Under the pieces are notes generated by a model, which made no database searches, had not been told where the DNA came from, and worked only from the letters and a program-made list of their open reading frames with translations. DNA of 64,000 nt from DASZTV01 sp035550655 (GTDB lineage Bacteria > Actinomycetota > Actinomycetes > JAFAQI01). The DNA lies in contig DASZOU010000027.1 of NCBI GenBank assembly GCA_035550655.1, positions 1 through 64,000 of the forward strand, in the 5' to 3' direction. Shown piece by piece: positions 1 to 7,330 of this stretch; position 1 is the first letter of the stretch, and each line of letters begins with the position of its first letter. The position numbers and the translations under genes were made by a program.

Positions 1-26
1 TCATAGCGCTGTTCAGCCACAGACAT
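1..26 (-). CDS. IS481-type transposase, N-terminal codons only (cut by window edge)
   Basis: The minus strand from 26 reads ATG and then S V A E Q R Y. That opening is typical, from memory, of IS481-family transposases and integrase-core proteins of actinobacteria. A second in-frame ATG lies 9 nt upstream at 33-35, giving M R E M S V A E Q R Y, and GGGAG sits directly before the inner ATG. Only eight or nine codons are inside the window, so the assignment rests on this short peptide plus the adjacent repeat block, which fits transposase-binding repeats at an IS end. Confidence 0.5.
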
Positions 27-44
27 CTCCCGCATGAACCGGGA

Positions 45-133
45 GTGTCACCAATCAGCCGAAGTAGGTGTCACCCATCAACCGAAACACTGTTACCAAT
101 CAGCCGAATGCCAAATGGGAGGCATCAGCCGAA
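45..133. repeat. Four degenerate ~22-bp direct repeats, IS-end-like
   Basis: Four copies of a unit close to GTGTCACCNATCARCCGAA start near 45, 68, 90 and 115, spaced 22 to 25 bp. They share the core ATCARCCGAA. They lie between the putative IS481 transposase start and tRNA-Lys. Tandem imperfect units like these are expected for transposase-binding sites at an insertion-sequence terminus, which is an inference. There are no unique spacers, so this is not a CRISPR array. Confidence 0.55.
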
Positions 134-151
134 GTAACACAATCACAGCGG

Positions 152-224
152 TGGGCCGTGTGGGACTCGAACCCACAACCTACGGATTAAAAGTCCGCAG
201 CTCTGCCAATTGAGCTAACGGCCC
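152..224 (-). tRNA. tRNA-Lys (anticodon TTT)
   Basis: The minus strand folds as a 73-nt cloverleaf. The acceptor stem GGGCCGT pairs with ACGGCCC and is followed by discriminator A. The anticodon loop CTTTTAA carries TTT, and the T-arm has GGTTCGAGTCC. The CCA tail is not encoded. An IS-like repeat block lies just beyond its 3' end, consistent with tRNA-adjacent insertion. Confidence 0.97.
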
Positions 225-262
225 TGATCGAAGGTTAGTGGGCGCGGCCGAGTCGCTTCGCG

Positions 263-1561
263 CTACGTCATCCCGAACAGGGCGAGGGCCGAGTTCGCGT
301 TCTGATGGTGCTTGTACGCGAGGTAGATCGCGATGCCCGCGGCGATGAGGATCAGCGCGCCGATGACGGCGAGCGCGATCTTGACCTTGCTGTACGGCCG
401 GTCGCCGACGACCTCTGATGTGTTCGCGTTGATGAGGACCTGGTAGGTCTTCCCCGCGTACACGTACGACGCGATCCACAACGGGAGCAGCATCAGCTTG
501 AACATCAATGCGGCGTACTGCACCGAGATCGAGTTCACTCGCTGCTCGTCACCACCGATGTCACGTCGGCAGTCGTCACGGATGACGTTCTCCATCTCGC
601 CCTTGGCCGTGACCAGGCCGGTGTCGGGGTCGACGTCATAGCGCAGCGCGGTGTAGCCGGCGAGGTACTGCGCGTCGAATGCCTGTGCCTGTGCGAGCGT
701 CCACGGGCCCATCTTGTCCAGCTTGTCCTGCGGCAAGACAGTGCTCGCGGGAACCACGACGTCATCGAAGGCGCGGGAGACGTGCCCTGACGCGGGCCAC
801 CACCGGGTGTGCTGCTGCTGGTAGGTCTCGGTACGGCCGTTCACCGTGCGCGTCTCGGTCGTGTAGTAGTGCTCGCCGCGTTCGCCGGTGTAGTCGGTCT
901 GGGTCTGCGCGTCGTACGTCCAGTGCGGAACGTAGGTGCCCTTGATCGCCTCGGTCGACCCGACCTTCTTCAGCGCGTTCGGCGCGAACCAGCGGGACTT
1001 GACCCACTTGCCGAACGCGGCGTTCGCGTCCTTCTTGACGATGCCGAACGGAAGCACGGCCTCCGGCGCGATCAGCCCTTCCGGGTTGCTGACGGCGAGC
1101 AGCACCCCGCCGCAGAACTGGCAGGCGCCCGACAGCTCGTCGGTCTCGGTCGTTGCCCCGCAGCCCTGGCACTTGAGCACCTGCTTGCCGATCGTCGCGA
1201 CCCGCTTCTCGGGCTGCGATGCCCACGCGTCGTAGGAGTGCTCCTCGATCGTCTCGGTGCTTTCGATCGCCTGCTCGGCACCGCACGCCTGGCACTTCAG
1301 CATCGTCGTGCCGGGCTTGTACGTCATCTGCGACCCGCACGCCTTGCACGCCACGGACAGCAGCGCCGCCGTGCCGTCCTCGCCGGTCGGCGGGGGCGGG
1401 GGAGGTGGCGGAGATGCGGCAGCCGCGGCCGCCACCGGATCGGCCTGAGCCGGCATCGCGGGCGGCGGCATCGCGGGCGGCGGCATGGGCGGCACCGCCG
1501 CGCCGCCGGGGAGCTGCGCGCCCTGGCCACTGACGAAGGACGGGTCCCCCGGGGTCGTCAT
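263..1561 (-). CDS. TFIIB-type zinc-ribbon membrane protein (YdjG-like)
   Basis: The 432-aa protein opens with a Pro/Ala-rich disordered segment (residues 20-60). Two zinc ribbons follow, with Cys at 72, 75, 90, 93 and at 131, 134, 147, 150. A long globular region comes next, with one strongly hydrophobic helix near residues 392-417 close to the C-terminus. This arrangement resembles YdjG of the B. subtilis ydjFGHI membrane-stress operon (family knowledge from memory). The gene starts 21 bp downstream of the SPFH gene on the same strand, so the two are probably co-transcribed and their products may meet at the membrane. No enzymatic motif is visible. The exact role is unknown, and homology to YdjG is by architecture only. 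Confidence 0.75.
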   Translation of the reverse strand: MTTPGDPSFVSGQGAQLPGGAAVPPMPPPAMPPPAMPAQADPVAAAAAASPPPPPPPPTGEDGTAALLSVACKACGSQMTYKPGTTMLKCQACGAEQAIESTETIEEHSYDAWASQPEKRVATIGKQVLKCQGCGATTETDELSGACQFCGGVLLAVSNPEGLIAPEAVLPFGIVKKDANAAFGKWVKSRWFAPNALKKVGSTEAIKGTYVPHWTYDAQTQTDYTGERGEHYYTTETRTVNGRTETYQQQHTRWWPASGHVSRAFDDVVVPASTVLPQDKLDKMGPWTLAQAQAFDAQYLAGYTALRYDVDPDTGLVTAKGEMENVIRDDCRRDIGGDEQRVNSISVQYAALMFKLMLLPLWIASYVYAGKTYQVLINANTSEVVGDRPYSKVKIALAVIGALILIAAGIAIYLAYKHHQNANSALALFGMT

Positions 1562-1582
1562 CCTGCTCTCCCCCTGCGTCGA

Positions 1583-2719
1583 TCAGGCCGTCGGCGGCGC
1601 GGGCGGCGGCGTCGGCGGCAGCGGCGGCGGGGCTGCCGGGAACGCCGCGTTGACCTCCGGAACGTCACCGGCACGGGTCCACGCGGCCATGCCCTCGCGC
1701 CACACCAAGGTGTCGCGCGTCAGCTCGCCGCTGGCGATGCGGGCCGGGAGGTCACCGACCGCTACCGGGCCGACCTGCTGGCCGTTGATGCCGAGGAAGA
1801 ACCCGGCCTGGCCGGGCAACGGCGGCGGCGCGGCCGCGGCAGCAGGCGCGGGCGCGGCGGCGGACTGGGCCATCGCTCCGGCCAGCTGCTGACCCATCGC
1901 GATGCCCGCACCGAGCCCTAGGCCCGCGCCGGCGCCCCCACCGGGGTTCTGCGCGGCCTCGGTGATCGCGGTCGCCGCCTGGAACTTCGTGAACTGGTCG
2001 AGGTTGCCGAGCACGCCCATCTGGGTGCGCTTGTCCAGCGCCGCGGAGACCTCGGGCGGCAGCGAGATGTTCTGGATGATGAACTTCGGGATCGCGACAC
2101 CCATGTCCGCGAACGCCGTCGTGAGCGTCCCGGCCAGCTTCTGCGAGATCTCCTGCTGGTTGGCGGCGAGGTCGAGCATCGGCACGCCCGAGGTGGCGAG
2201 CGCCGTACCGACTTCGCTGACCATCTTCTCGCGCAGGAAGTCCTGGACTTCCTCGGTCGTGAAGTTGGGATCGGTTCCGACCAGCTGACGCAGCAGCGCC
2301 GCCGGGTCGGTGACCTGCAGCGCGAAGGTGCCGAACGCGCGCAGCCGCACCATCCCGAACTCCGCGTCGCGGATGGTGACCGGCTCCTGGGTGCCCCACT
2401 TCATGTCGGTGTAGAGGCGGGTCCCGACGAAGTAGACCTCCGCCTTGAACGGCGAGTTGAAGCCGTACTTCCAGCCCTTGAGGTCGGACAGGATCGGCAT
2501 GTTCTGCGTCTCGAGGGTGTACGTGCCGGGCTGGAAGACGTCGGCGATCTTGCCTTCGTTCTCGAACACCGCCGCCTGCCCCTCGCGGCAGACCAGCTTG
2601 GCGCCCATCTTGATCTCGTTGCCCTGGCGCGGGAACCGCCAGACGATCGTGTCCCGGCTGTCGTCGAGGAACTCGACGATGTCGATGAACTGGCCCTTGA
2701 CCTTGTCAAGCAACCCCAT
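1583..2719 (-). CDS. SPFH-domain protein with C-terminal GYF_2 domain (YdjI-like)
   Basis: The predicted protein has 378 aa. Residues 1-270 match the SPFH/virion-core family (begins MGLLDKVKGQFIDIVEFLDD). An Ala/Gly/Pro linker follows, then a GYF_2-type domain near 290-345 (GINGQQVGPVAVGDL and TLVWREGMAAW) and a Pro-rich tail. The ATG at 2719 is chosen over the longer frame because GGGAGGGG lies just upstream of it. SPFH proteins oligomerise on membranes. In B. subtilis, YdjI works with the zinc-ribbon proteins YdjG and YdjH and PspA in membrane stress. Here the partner zinc-ribbon gene lies 21 bp downstream, but no PspA or YdjH gene is adjacent. The function is inferred by analogy. Confidence 0.82.
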   Translation of the reverse strand: MGLLDKVKGQFIDIVEFLDDSRDTIVWRFPRQGNEIKMGAKLVCREGQAAVFENEGKIADVFQPGTYTLETQNMPILSDLKGWKYGFNSPFKAEVYFVGTRLYTDMKWGTQEPVTIRDAEFGMVRLRAFGTFALQVTDPAALLRQLVGTDPNFTTEEVQDFLREKMVSEVGTALATSGVPMLDLAANQQEISQKLAGTLTTAFADMGVAIPKFIIQNISLPPEVSAALDKRTQMGVLGNLDQFTKFQAATAITEAAQNPGGGAGAGLGLGAGIAMGQQLAGAMAQSAAAPAPAAAAAPPPLPGQAGFFLGINGQQVGPVAVGDLPARIASGELTRDTLVWREGMAAWTRAGDVPEVNAAFPAAPPPLPPTPPPAPPTA

Positions 2720-2821
2720 GGCAAGCCCCTCCCGCGCCGGACCGAACTGCACCCCGCACCGGACGCTACCGGACCTGACTCGCCGGAGACAGGCCCGCGT
2801 GACGCCTGACCCGGCGAGGCC

Positions 2822-3205
2822 TCAGAGCAAGGTGCCCTGGTAGACCGCCATCGCGACCTTGCTCACCCCGTCGGTACGGCGCAGGTTGATGGCGCCACGC
2901 ATCTCGAGGATGCGCAGCAGCTGGTAGAAGGTCTCGAACATCGCCGAGCTCTGGGTGAACTCGGCCTGCGTCATCGGGATGGTCGACGTCATCGGCGCGA
3001 CCGCGCCGGGGCCCGCCGCGTTGACGTCGCGGCGGACCTGGTCAGTCACGACGCGCCACAGCGCCAGCAGGCTGTCGATCCCCGGGTCCACTGGGATCCG
3101 GCCCTCGGCACGCAGCTCGGCGACGCCCTTGAGGACGTCCTCCATGTAGTCGACGAACTCGGCGCCCTCAAACGGAAGGTACGGCTGCGACCTGAGCTGC
3201 GACAC
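2822..3205 (-). CDS. Hypothetical protein (127 aa)
   Basis: The soluble mostly helical protein begins VSQLRSQPYLPFEGAEF from a GTG at 3205 preceded by AGGGGAAC. The frame is open much further upstream, but that part is Arg-rich shadow of the neighbouring gene, so the short form is preferred. No signal peptide, membrane segment or known motif is seen. It lies 103 bp downstream of the next unknown gene and shares its strand with that gene and the flavin-reductase-like gene, suggesting one transcription unit. The family is not recognised. Confidence 0.6.
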   Translation of the reverse strand: MSQLRSQPYLPFEGAEFVDYMEDVLKGVAELRAEGRIPVDPGIDSLLALWRVVTDQVRRDVNAAGPGAVAPMTSTIPMTQAEFTQSSAMFETFYQLLRILEMRGAINLRRTDGVSKVAMAVYQGTLL

Positions 3206-3308
3206 GACGCCGTTCCCCTCGTTCGGCTTGGTGCAATCCGACAGCGAGACCTGAATCCGGCCGCCGAGCGACCTGTCTATCGCAACCTGCGCAGGACCGC
3301 AGCGATGG

Positions 3309-3743
3309 TTACTGATGCAGGCGGCGGTCCCGGTTGACGGGCGGGGCCTCGCGGCCGTTGCCCGCCGCGGCCGTGCGTGCCGCGAGCGCTTCGGGCAGCA
3401 CCACGCGAACGAGCCACGCCCGCAGTGCCCCGGGCCGGTTGTCGCTGAGCCAGGTCGTGATCTCGTCGACCGTGGCCGCGGCCCCGAGCGCTTCCCTCGC
3501 CTCGGAGATGGCCGCATCGATCGACGCTTCGGGATCCTCGACCGCACGTACCGACGCGACGAGCAGCTGTTGGCCGACGAGAGGCACAGCGTTGTCGCGC
3601 AGCCAGCTGAGCAACACCGTGTCGTCGGCCGGCTCGCCGAGCTGCGTGGCGACCGCCGCGATGTCGGCCATCGTCATCGGGCCCTGGCCGCGTTCCGCGG
3701 CGGCCATCAGGGTGTCGAGGTCGGCCGGAAAGTCCGAGCTCAC
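3309..3743 (-). CDS. Hypothetical protein (144 aa)
   Basis: The protein begins MSSDFPADLDTLMAAAERG. It is acidic and helical, with repeated Ala-rich helices and a basic C-terminal tail. No enzyme motif is apparent. The ATG overlaps the stop of the upstream flavin-reductase-like gene by 4 nt (ATGA), so the two are translationally coupled. Its codon use and strand match the flanking genes, which supports a real gene rather than a chance frame. The role is unknown; the coupling suggests it works with, or is expressed in ratio to, the flavoprotein. Confidence 0.65.
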   Translation of the reverse strand: MSSDFPADLDTLMAAAERGQGPMTMADIAAVATQLGEPADDTVLLSWLRDNAVPLVGQQLLVASVRAVEDPEASIDAAISEAREALGAAATVDEITTWLSDNRPGALRAWLVRVVLPEALAARTAAAGNGREAPPVNRDRRLHQ

Positions 3744-4240
3744 GCCGGATGACCAGGGTCGAGGTCACGCACGCGTTGCAGGGTAAGCGGCCGCCCGTCC
3801 GTATCGATGCCGGCGTCGACGGGCTCCAGCAGGTGGGCGACGTGGTCACCCGCGTCGAGCCGCTCCAGGACGCGACCGGCGACCCAGCCTCGTACGCCGC
3901 TGAGCAGCGGCGTACCGCTCGGCCCTTCGTGCCAGTCGCACCGGGCGAACTTGTCGGTCCAGTCCCCTGACTCCTCGCCGAACAGCTCGGCCAGGTGCTT
4001 GTTGTCGACGCCGAGGTAGTGCACGCCGAGCACCTCGGCCTGCGAGGCCACACGCCACGTCTCGTTGGCCTTCGACAACAACACCAGCAGCCGCGGCGGG
4101 TCGATGCTCGCCTGGGTCGTGAACCCGACGAGGCAGCCCGCACGATGCGTGCCGTCGCAGGCAGTCACGACGTACATCGGGTAGTCCAGATCGCTGACGA
4201 GTGCCTCAAAGGTGTCCTGCAGGTCGCTCATGTCTTTCAC
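3740..4240 (-). CDS. Flavin reductase family protein
   Basis: The 166-aa protein has the flavin-reductase-like fold: a start region with YPMYVVTACDGTHRAGCLVG, the substrate loop FTTQASIDPPRLLVLLSKAN, and later HYLGVDNKHLAELFGEES. Such proteins bind FMN or FAD and either supply reduced flavin to monooxygenases or bind flavin for other roles. The GTG at 4240 is preceded by GGAGGGGG at suitable spacing; an ATG nine bases downstream is the alternative. It heads a likely three-gene unit with two unknown genes (3309-3743 and 2822-3205). No monooxygenase partner lies next to it. Confidence 0.8.
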   Translation of the reverse strand: MKDMSDLQDTFEALVSDLDYPMYVVTACDGTHRAGCLVGFTTQASIDPPRLLVLLSKANETWRVASQAEVLGVHYLGVDNKHLAELFGEESGDWTDKFARCDWHEGPSGTPLLSGVRGWVAGRVLERLDAGDHVAHLLEPVDAGIDTDGRPLTLQRVRDLDPGHPA

Positions 4241-4305
4241 CGTCCCCCTCCGGGGAGGTCCTCAGTCATGAGTGGCCACCCCGTCGAGCCGGGCGGTCCC
4301 GGCGT

Positions 4306-5067
4306 TCAGACGCCTTCCGCGCCGCGGCCTTCGCCGGCCGCGAAGCGCGCGGCACCGGCTCGGCCGACGAGCAGCACCTCGCTGCCGTAACGCGCCTCGA
4401 TGGCGAGGCCTTCCTCGAGCGTGTGTCCGTACCCGTCGTAGATCGAGTTGCGGTCGGAGAGCATCGTCTCCTGCGGAAAACCGGCGAGCTGCTCCGCGAC
4501 GGCCAGCGCATGCGCGACCGGGTCGTCGACGACGGCGGTGACGAGTCCCATCGCGAGCGCCTCCTCGGCAGTGACTAGGCGACCGGTCAGCACGAGGTCC
4601 ATCGCCCGGCCGAACCCGACGATGCGCGGCAGCCGCCAGGTGCCGCCGTCGATGAGCGGTACGCCGAACCGGCGCTCGAGACAGCCGAACTTCGCCCGCG
4701 GCGACGCGACCCGAAGGTCGCACCACACGGCGAGCTCGAGCCCGCCGGCCACCGCCCAACCGTCGATCGCGGCGATGGTCGGCTTCGTCGCTACCCGGCG
4801 GGTGAATCCGAGCGGGCCCTCACCGCGACGCGCGCGCGGCTCGAGCGTCTCGATCGCGGTCAGGTCGGCCCCGGCGCAGAACGCCTCCCCGGCGCCGGTC
4901 AGCACCATCACTCGCGCGTCGTCGTCGGCCTCGAACGACTCGAGCGCCGCGACCAGCGCGTCCGCGGTCTTCCCGTCGATCGCGTTGCGCCGCGCCTGCC
5001 GGTCGATCGTGACCAGTGCCGCCGCGCCGCGCCGCTCGTACCGGACCTCGTCGACCGGCTCCGTCAT
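4306..5067 (-). CDS. Enoyl-CoA hydratase/isomerase (crotonase) family protein
   Basis: The 253-aa crotonase-fold protein has the CoA/oxyanion motif AGADLTAIE and the central AVAGGLELAVWCDLRVAS. LERRFGVPLIDGGTWRLPR contains the Glu expected in the catalytic region. Such enzymes hydrate or isomerise enoyl-CoA esters in fatty or aromatic acid catabolism; the substrate cannot be told from sequence. ATG at 5067 is preferred because GAGG lies 7 nt upstream. A GTG 36 nt further up (5103) has a GGGGAG and is the alternative. The gene is divergent from tRNA-Glu. Confidence 0.85.
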   Translation of the reverse strand: MTEPVDEVRYERRGAAALVTIDRQARRNAIDGKTADALVAALESFEADDDARVMVLTGAGEAFCAGADLTAIETLEPRARRGEGPLGFTRRVATKPTIAAIDGWAVAGGLELAVWCDLRVASPRAKFGCLERRFGVPLIDGGTWRLPRIVGFGRAMDLVLTGRLVTAEEALAMGLVTAVVDDPVAHALAVAEQLAGFPQETMLSDRNSIYDGYGHTLEEGLAIEARYGSEVLLVGRAGAARFAAGEGRGAEGV

Positions 5068-5119
5068 CGTCGTACCTCGCCCTCGCAGATCGACTTCGCT
5101 CACCGGGCGGAGTCTCCCC

Positions 5120-5125
5120 TACACT
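5120..5125 (+). promoter_or_regulatory. Likely -10 element of tRNA-Glu promoter
   Basis: TACACT lies 25 nt before tRNA-Glu in the context CCCCTACACTCGT. A near-identical context, CCCCGTACACTCGT, precedes tRNA-Phe at 6298. The repetition at two tRNA genes supports a vegetative -10 box. The -35 is weak. Confidence 0.45.
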
Positions 5126-5149
5126 CGTGGGGTCCCCGACGGCGGACAA

Positions 5150-5222
5150 GCCCCTATCGTCTAGAGGCCTAGGACGCTGGCCTTTCACGCCGGTAACACG
5201 GGTTCGAATCCCGTTGGGGGTA
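5150..5222 (+). tRNA. tRNA-Glu (anticodon TTC)
   Basis: A 73-nt cloverleaf. Acceptor GCCCCTA pairs with TGGGGGT (with G-U pairs), followed by discriminator A. The anticodon loop CTTTCAC carries TTC, and the T-arm is GGGTTCGAATCCC. It is followed closely by tRNA-Asp and probably shares its transcript. Confidence 0.96.
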
Positions 5223-5250
5223 CGCGCACGGAGTACGGCCGCAACATCAA

Positions 5251-5324
5251 GGTCCTGTGGAGCAGTTGGAGTGCTCGCCGCCCTGTCAAGGCGGAGGTCG
5301 CGGGTTCAAGTCCCGTCAGGACCG
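5251..5324 (+). tRNA. tRNA-Asp (anticodon GTC)
   Basis: A 74-nt cloverleaf. Acceptor GGTCCTG pairs with CAGGACC, discriminator G. The anticodon stem-loop CCGCCCTGTCAAGGCGG reads GTC. It lies 28 nt after tRNA-Glu in tandem. Confidence 0.97.
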
Positions 5325-5328
5325 CCAG

Positions 5329-6150
5329 TCACGCGACGACCCGGTTCAGCAGGAAGCCATGGCCGCTCGAGCGGCCGCGCACGTGGCTGCGGGTCGGGTC
5401 AAGGATCGGACACGTCAGGTCCTCGTCGAGTCGACGAGTGAACTGCACGATCCAGGTCCGCCCGCCGGTAGCCGTACGACGGCACATCGGCTTGGTCCGG
5501 CGCGGGTTGCCGACACCGCTGGGCAGCCACTGCGGCACCCGCAGCCGGTAGTGCCCGACGATCGCGTGCCACATGTAGCTCGTCGTGTAGACGCCGAACC
5601 GCTTGTGGTTGCGGCGCAGGCTCGCGACCATGCCCTCGATCACTGCGCGGTTGCGGCGGTGCGAGCGGTGCCAGCCGTGGGTCGAGCGGAACTCCACGTC
5701 GAGCCACACCATCGGCGAGCGCATGTGCACGCGGTGCAGAGTGCGCAGCGCGTCGAGGCTCTGCCGCGCGCCGTCGGTGCGCAGCTGACACAACGTGCGG
5801 CCGTGGCAGTGCCCGATCCGGCCCGCGACGCCGAGCTGCCGCCGCGAGGGATACGACGCCACCAGGTAGCCGCCGACCTTCGCGTGGTGCTGCCGGGCCC
5901 AGCCCAGCTGCGAGCGAAGGCACGGGTTCGTGGTGTGGCCGGTGCCGTGGGTGAGGCCGAGGATCACGTAGCGGGCGCCGGAGCGCGGCATGCGTCCGGC
6001 CGCGTGACCGTGGCACTGCGGCCAGGAGACGTCGAAGCCATGGGTGTACGTCGAGGGAGCTGCGGTCGCAGCGGGCTCACCGGCCACGCCAATGGCGGAC
6101 ACGGCGATGAGCAGCGTGACGACCGCAGCCCGAAAGCGGGCTGCGCGCAT
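5329..6150 (-). CDS. Secreted glycoside-hydrolase-like (GH25/DUF1906-like) protein
   Basis: The 273-aa protein has a cleavable signal peptide (MRAARFRAAVVTLLIAVSA, cleavage near residues 28-31). The mature part opens HGFDVSWPQC, a signature of actinobacterial secreted TIM-barrel proteins related to GH25 lysozymes and DUF1906. Further features are VILGLTHGTGHTTNPC, MVWLDVEF (acidic pair in a strand, possibly catalytic) and several conserved Cys that may form disulfides. It could cleave a cell-wall polysaccharide, but activity is not established for this subfamily. Its 3' end nearly abuts tRNA-Asp in convergent orientation. Confidence 0.7.
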   Translation of the reverse strand: MRAARFRAAVVTLLIAVSAIGVAGEPAATAAPSTYTHGFDVSWPQCHGHAAGRMPRSGARYVILGLTHGTGHTTNPCLRSQLGWARQHHAKVGGYLVASYPSRRQLGVAGRIGHCHGRTLCQLRTDGARQSLDALRTLHRVHMRSPMVWLDVEFRSTHGWHRSHRRNRAVIEGMVASLRRNHKRFGVYTTSYMWHAIVGHYRLRVPQWLPSGVGNPRRTKPMCRRTATGGRTWIVQFTRRLDEDLTCPILDPTRSHVRGRSSGHGFLLNRVVA

Positions 6151-6297
6151 GAATGGGTTCCCCGTGATGGTCTGATGACAGGTGCTGGGCGAAATGTGGT
6201 TGCGACGTTACTCGACAGCATGACTGGGTATCTATAGTTCCTTTTGACCGATTTCTGATTCGCCGTCAGCTCCGGAAGGGCAGCGATAGCCACCCCG

Positions 6298-6303
6298 TAC
6301 ACT
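6298..6303 (+). promoter_or_regulatory. Likely -10 element of tRNA-Phe promoter
   Basis: TACACT lies 29 nt before tRNA-Phe, in the same CCCC-TACACTCGT context as the tRNA-Glu promoter at 5120. No clear -35 is visible. Confidence 0.45.
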
Positions 6304-6332
6304 CGTCCGGTCCCTGCGGCCACGGCCGCAAC

Positions 6333-6406
6333 GGGCAGGTAGCTCAGTTGGTACGAGCGTCCGCCTGAAAAGCGGAAGGTCGGCGGTTCGACCCCGCCCC
6401 TGCCCA
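6333..6406 (+). tRNA. tRNA-Phe (anticodon GAA)
   Basis: A 74-nt cloverleaf. Acceptor GGGCAGG pairs with CCTGCCC, discriminator A. The anticodon stem-loop CCGCCTGAAAAGCGG reads GAA. The T-arm is GGCGGTTCGACCCCGCC. Confidence 0.96.
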
Positions 6407-6456
6407 CCGGTCGGCCACGCCTCAAGCGGGACGGCGGTCACGTCGAGAGTCAGAAG

Positions 6457-7314
6457 GTGACCCAGCCCAGGGGCCCGCGCGAGCCTGCCCTCGTCCTGTC
6501 GGTGGTCGCGGTGGCCCTGATCGGCGCCGGCGTCGCCGTCGCGGTCGCCCGGACTGCGGACACCTCGGCCGCCCCTCGCCCGAGCGCCGCGGCGTCGCCC
6601 CAGCCGTCCGGTAGTGCTCCCCCAGGCGCGGTGGCCTCGCCGGCGGCGACGGCACCCCCGAGGCGAAGCCTCGCGACGCAACCGGCGCCGAGCAGCTCCG
6701 CGAAGACGCTGCTCGCCACGGTGGAAACCGATGCGCTCGCCGAGAAGACGGTGCACGCGGTCGCCCGCACCGTCTCGAGTCGGATCGGCACCGCGGTCTT
6801 CGATGACGTCGACACAACGAGCGGCGGCGTCCAGCACATCAGCATCTACGGCGGCCACGTCACCGTCCGGGTCGTCGGGCCCAGGACGTACTTCAAGGGC
6901 GACAAGCGCGGCCTGACCCACTACATGGGCTTCACGGCGGACGAGGTCGCGGTGCTGCATCACCAGTGGCTGCTGCTGCGGCCCGGACAAGCGGGCTACC
7001 AGGCCGTCACCGAGGGGGTGACGCTCGCCTCGACGCTGCACGAGGACCGCGTCGTCGCGCCGCTCCACCTGCTTGCGCAGCGGATGGTCAACGGCGTGCC
7101 CGCCGTCGGCATCCGGGGCCAAGCCGCAGGTGCCGGTGCGCCACGTCACGCCACCGCCACGCTGTGGGTCACGACCGGTGACCACCCGCTCCCGGTCGAG
7201 TTCGTCGCGACGAACCACAAGGTTCGGTTGACCCAGACCTTCAACGACTGGGGCCGGCCGATTCATCTCGCCCCACCCGCGAACGTCTTCGGCGAGAAGA
7301 CGCTTCAGGGCTAG
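6457..7314 (+). CDS. Membrane-anchored/exported protein, LppX/LolA-like fold suspected
   Basis: The 285-aa protein has one N-terminal hydrophobic helix (LVLSVVAVALIGAGVAVAVA) and then a 50-residue Pro/Ser/Ala-rich linker. No lipobox Cys is present, so it is probably a signal anchor. The extracellular domain (from about residue 85) alternates strands in the manner of mycobacterial LppX/LprG lipid-carrier folds (ISIYGGHVTVRVVGPRTYFKG and later ATLWVTTGDHPLPVEF). That fold call is an inference from pattern only. The GTG start lies 50 nt after tRNA-Phe. It is convergent with the SpoIIE-type phosphatase. Confidence 0.6.
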   Translation: MTQPRGPREPALVLSVVAVALIGAGVAVAVARTADTSAAPRPSAAASPQPSGSAPPGAVASPAATAPPRRSLATQPAPSSSAKTLLATVETDALAEKTVHAVARTVSSRIGTAVFDDVDTTSGGVQHISIYGGHVTVRVVGPRTYFKGDKRGLTHYMGFTADEVAVLHHQWLLLRPGQAGYQAVTEGVTLASTLHEDRVVAPLHLLAQRMVNGVPAVGIRGQAAGAGAPRHATATLWVTTGDHPLPVEFVATNHKVRLTQTFNDWGRPIHLAPPANVFGEKTLQG

Positions 7315-7330
7315 GCGCTCCTGCGCCCGG

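Noticed and set aside
45..133. CRISPR array
   Set aside because: The units are degenerate, about 22 bp apart, with almost no spacer between them, and there are no cas genes nearby.
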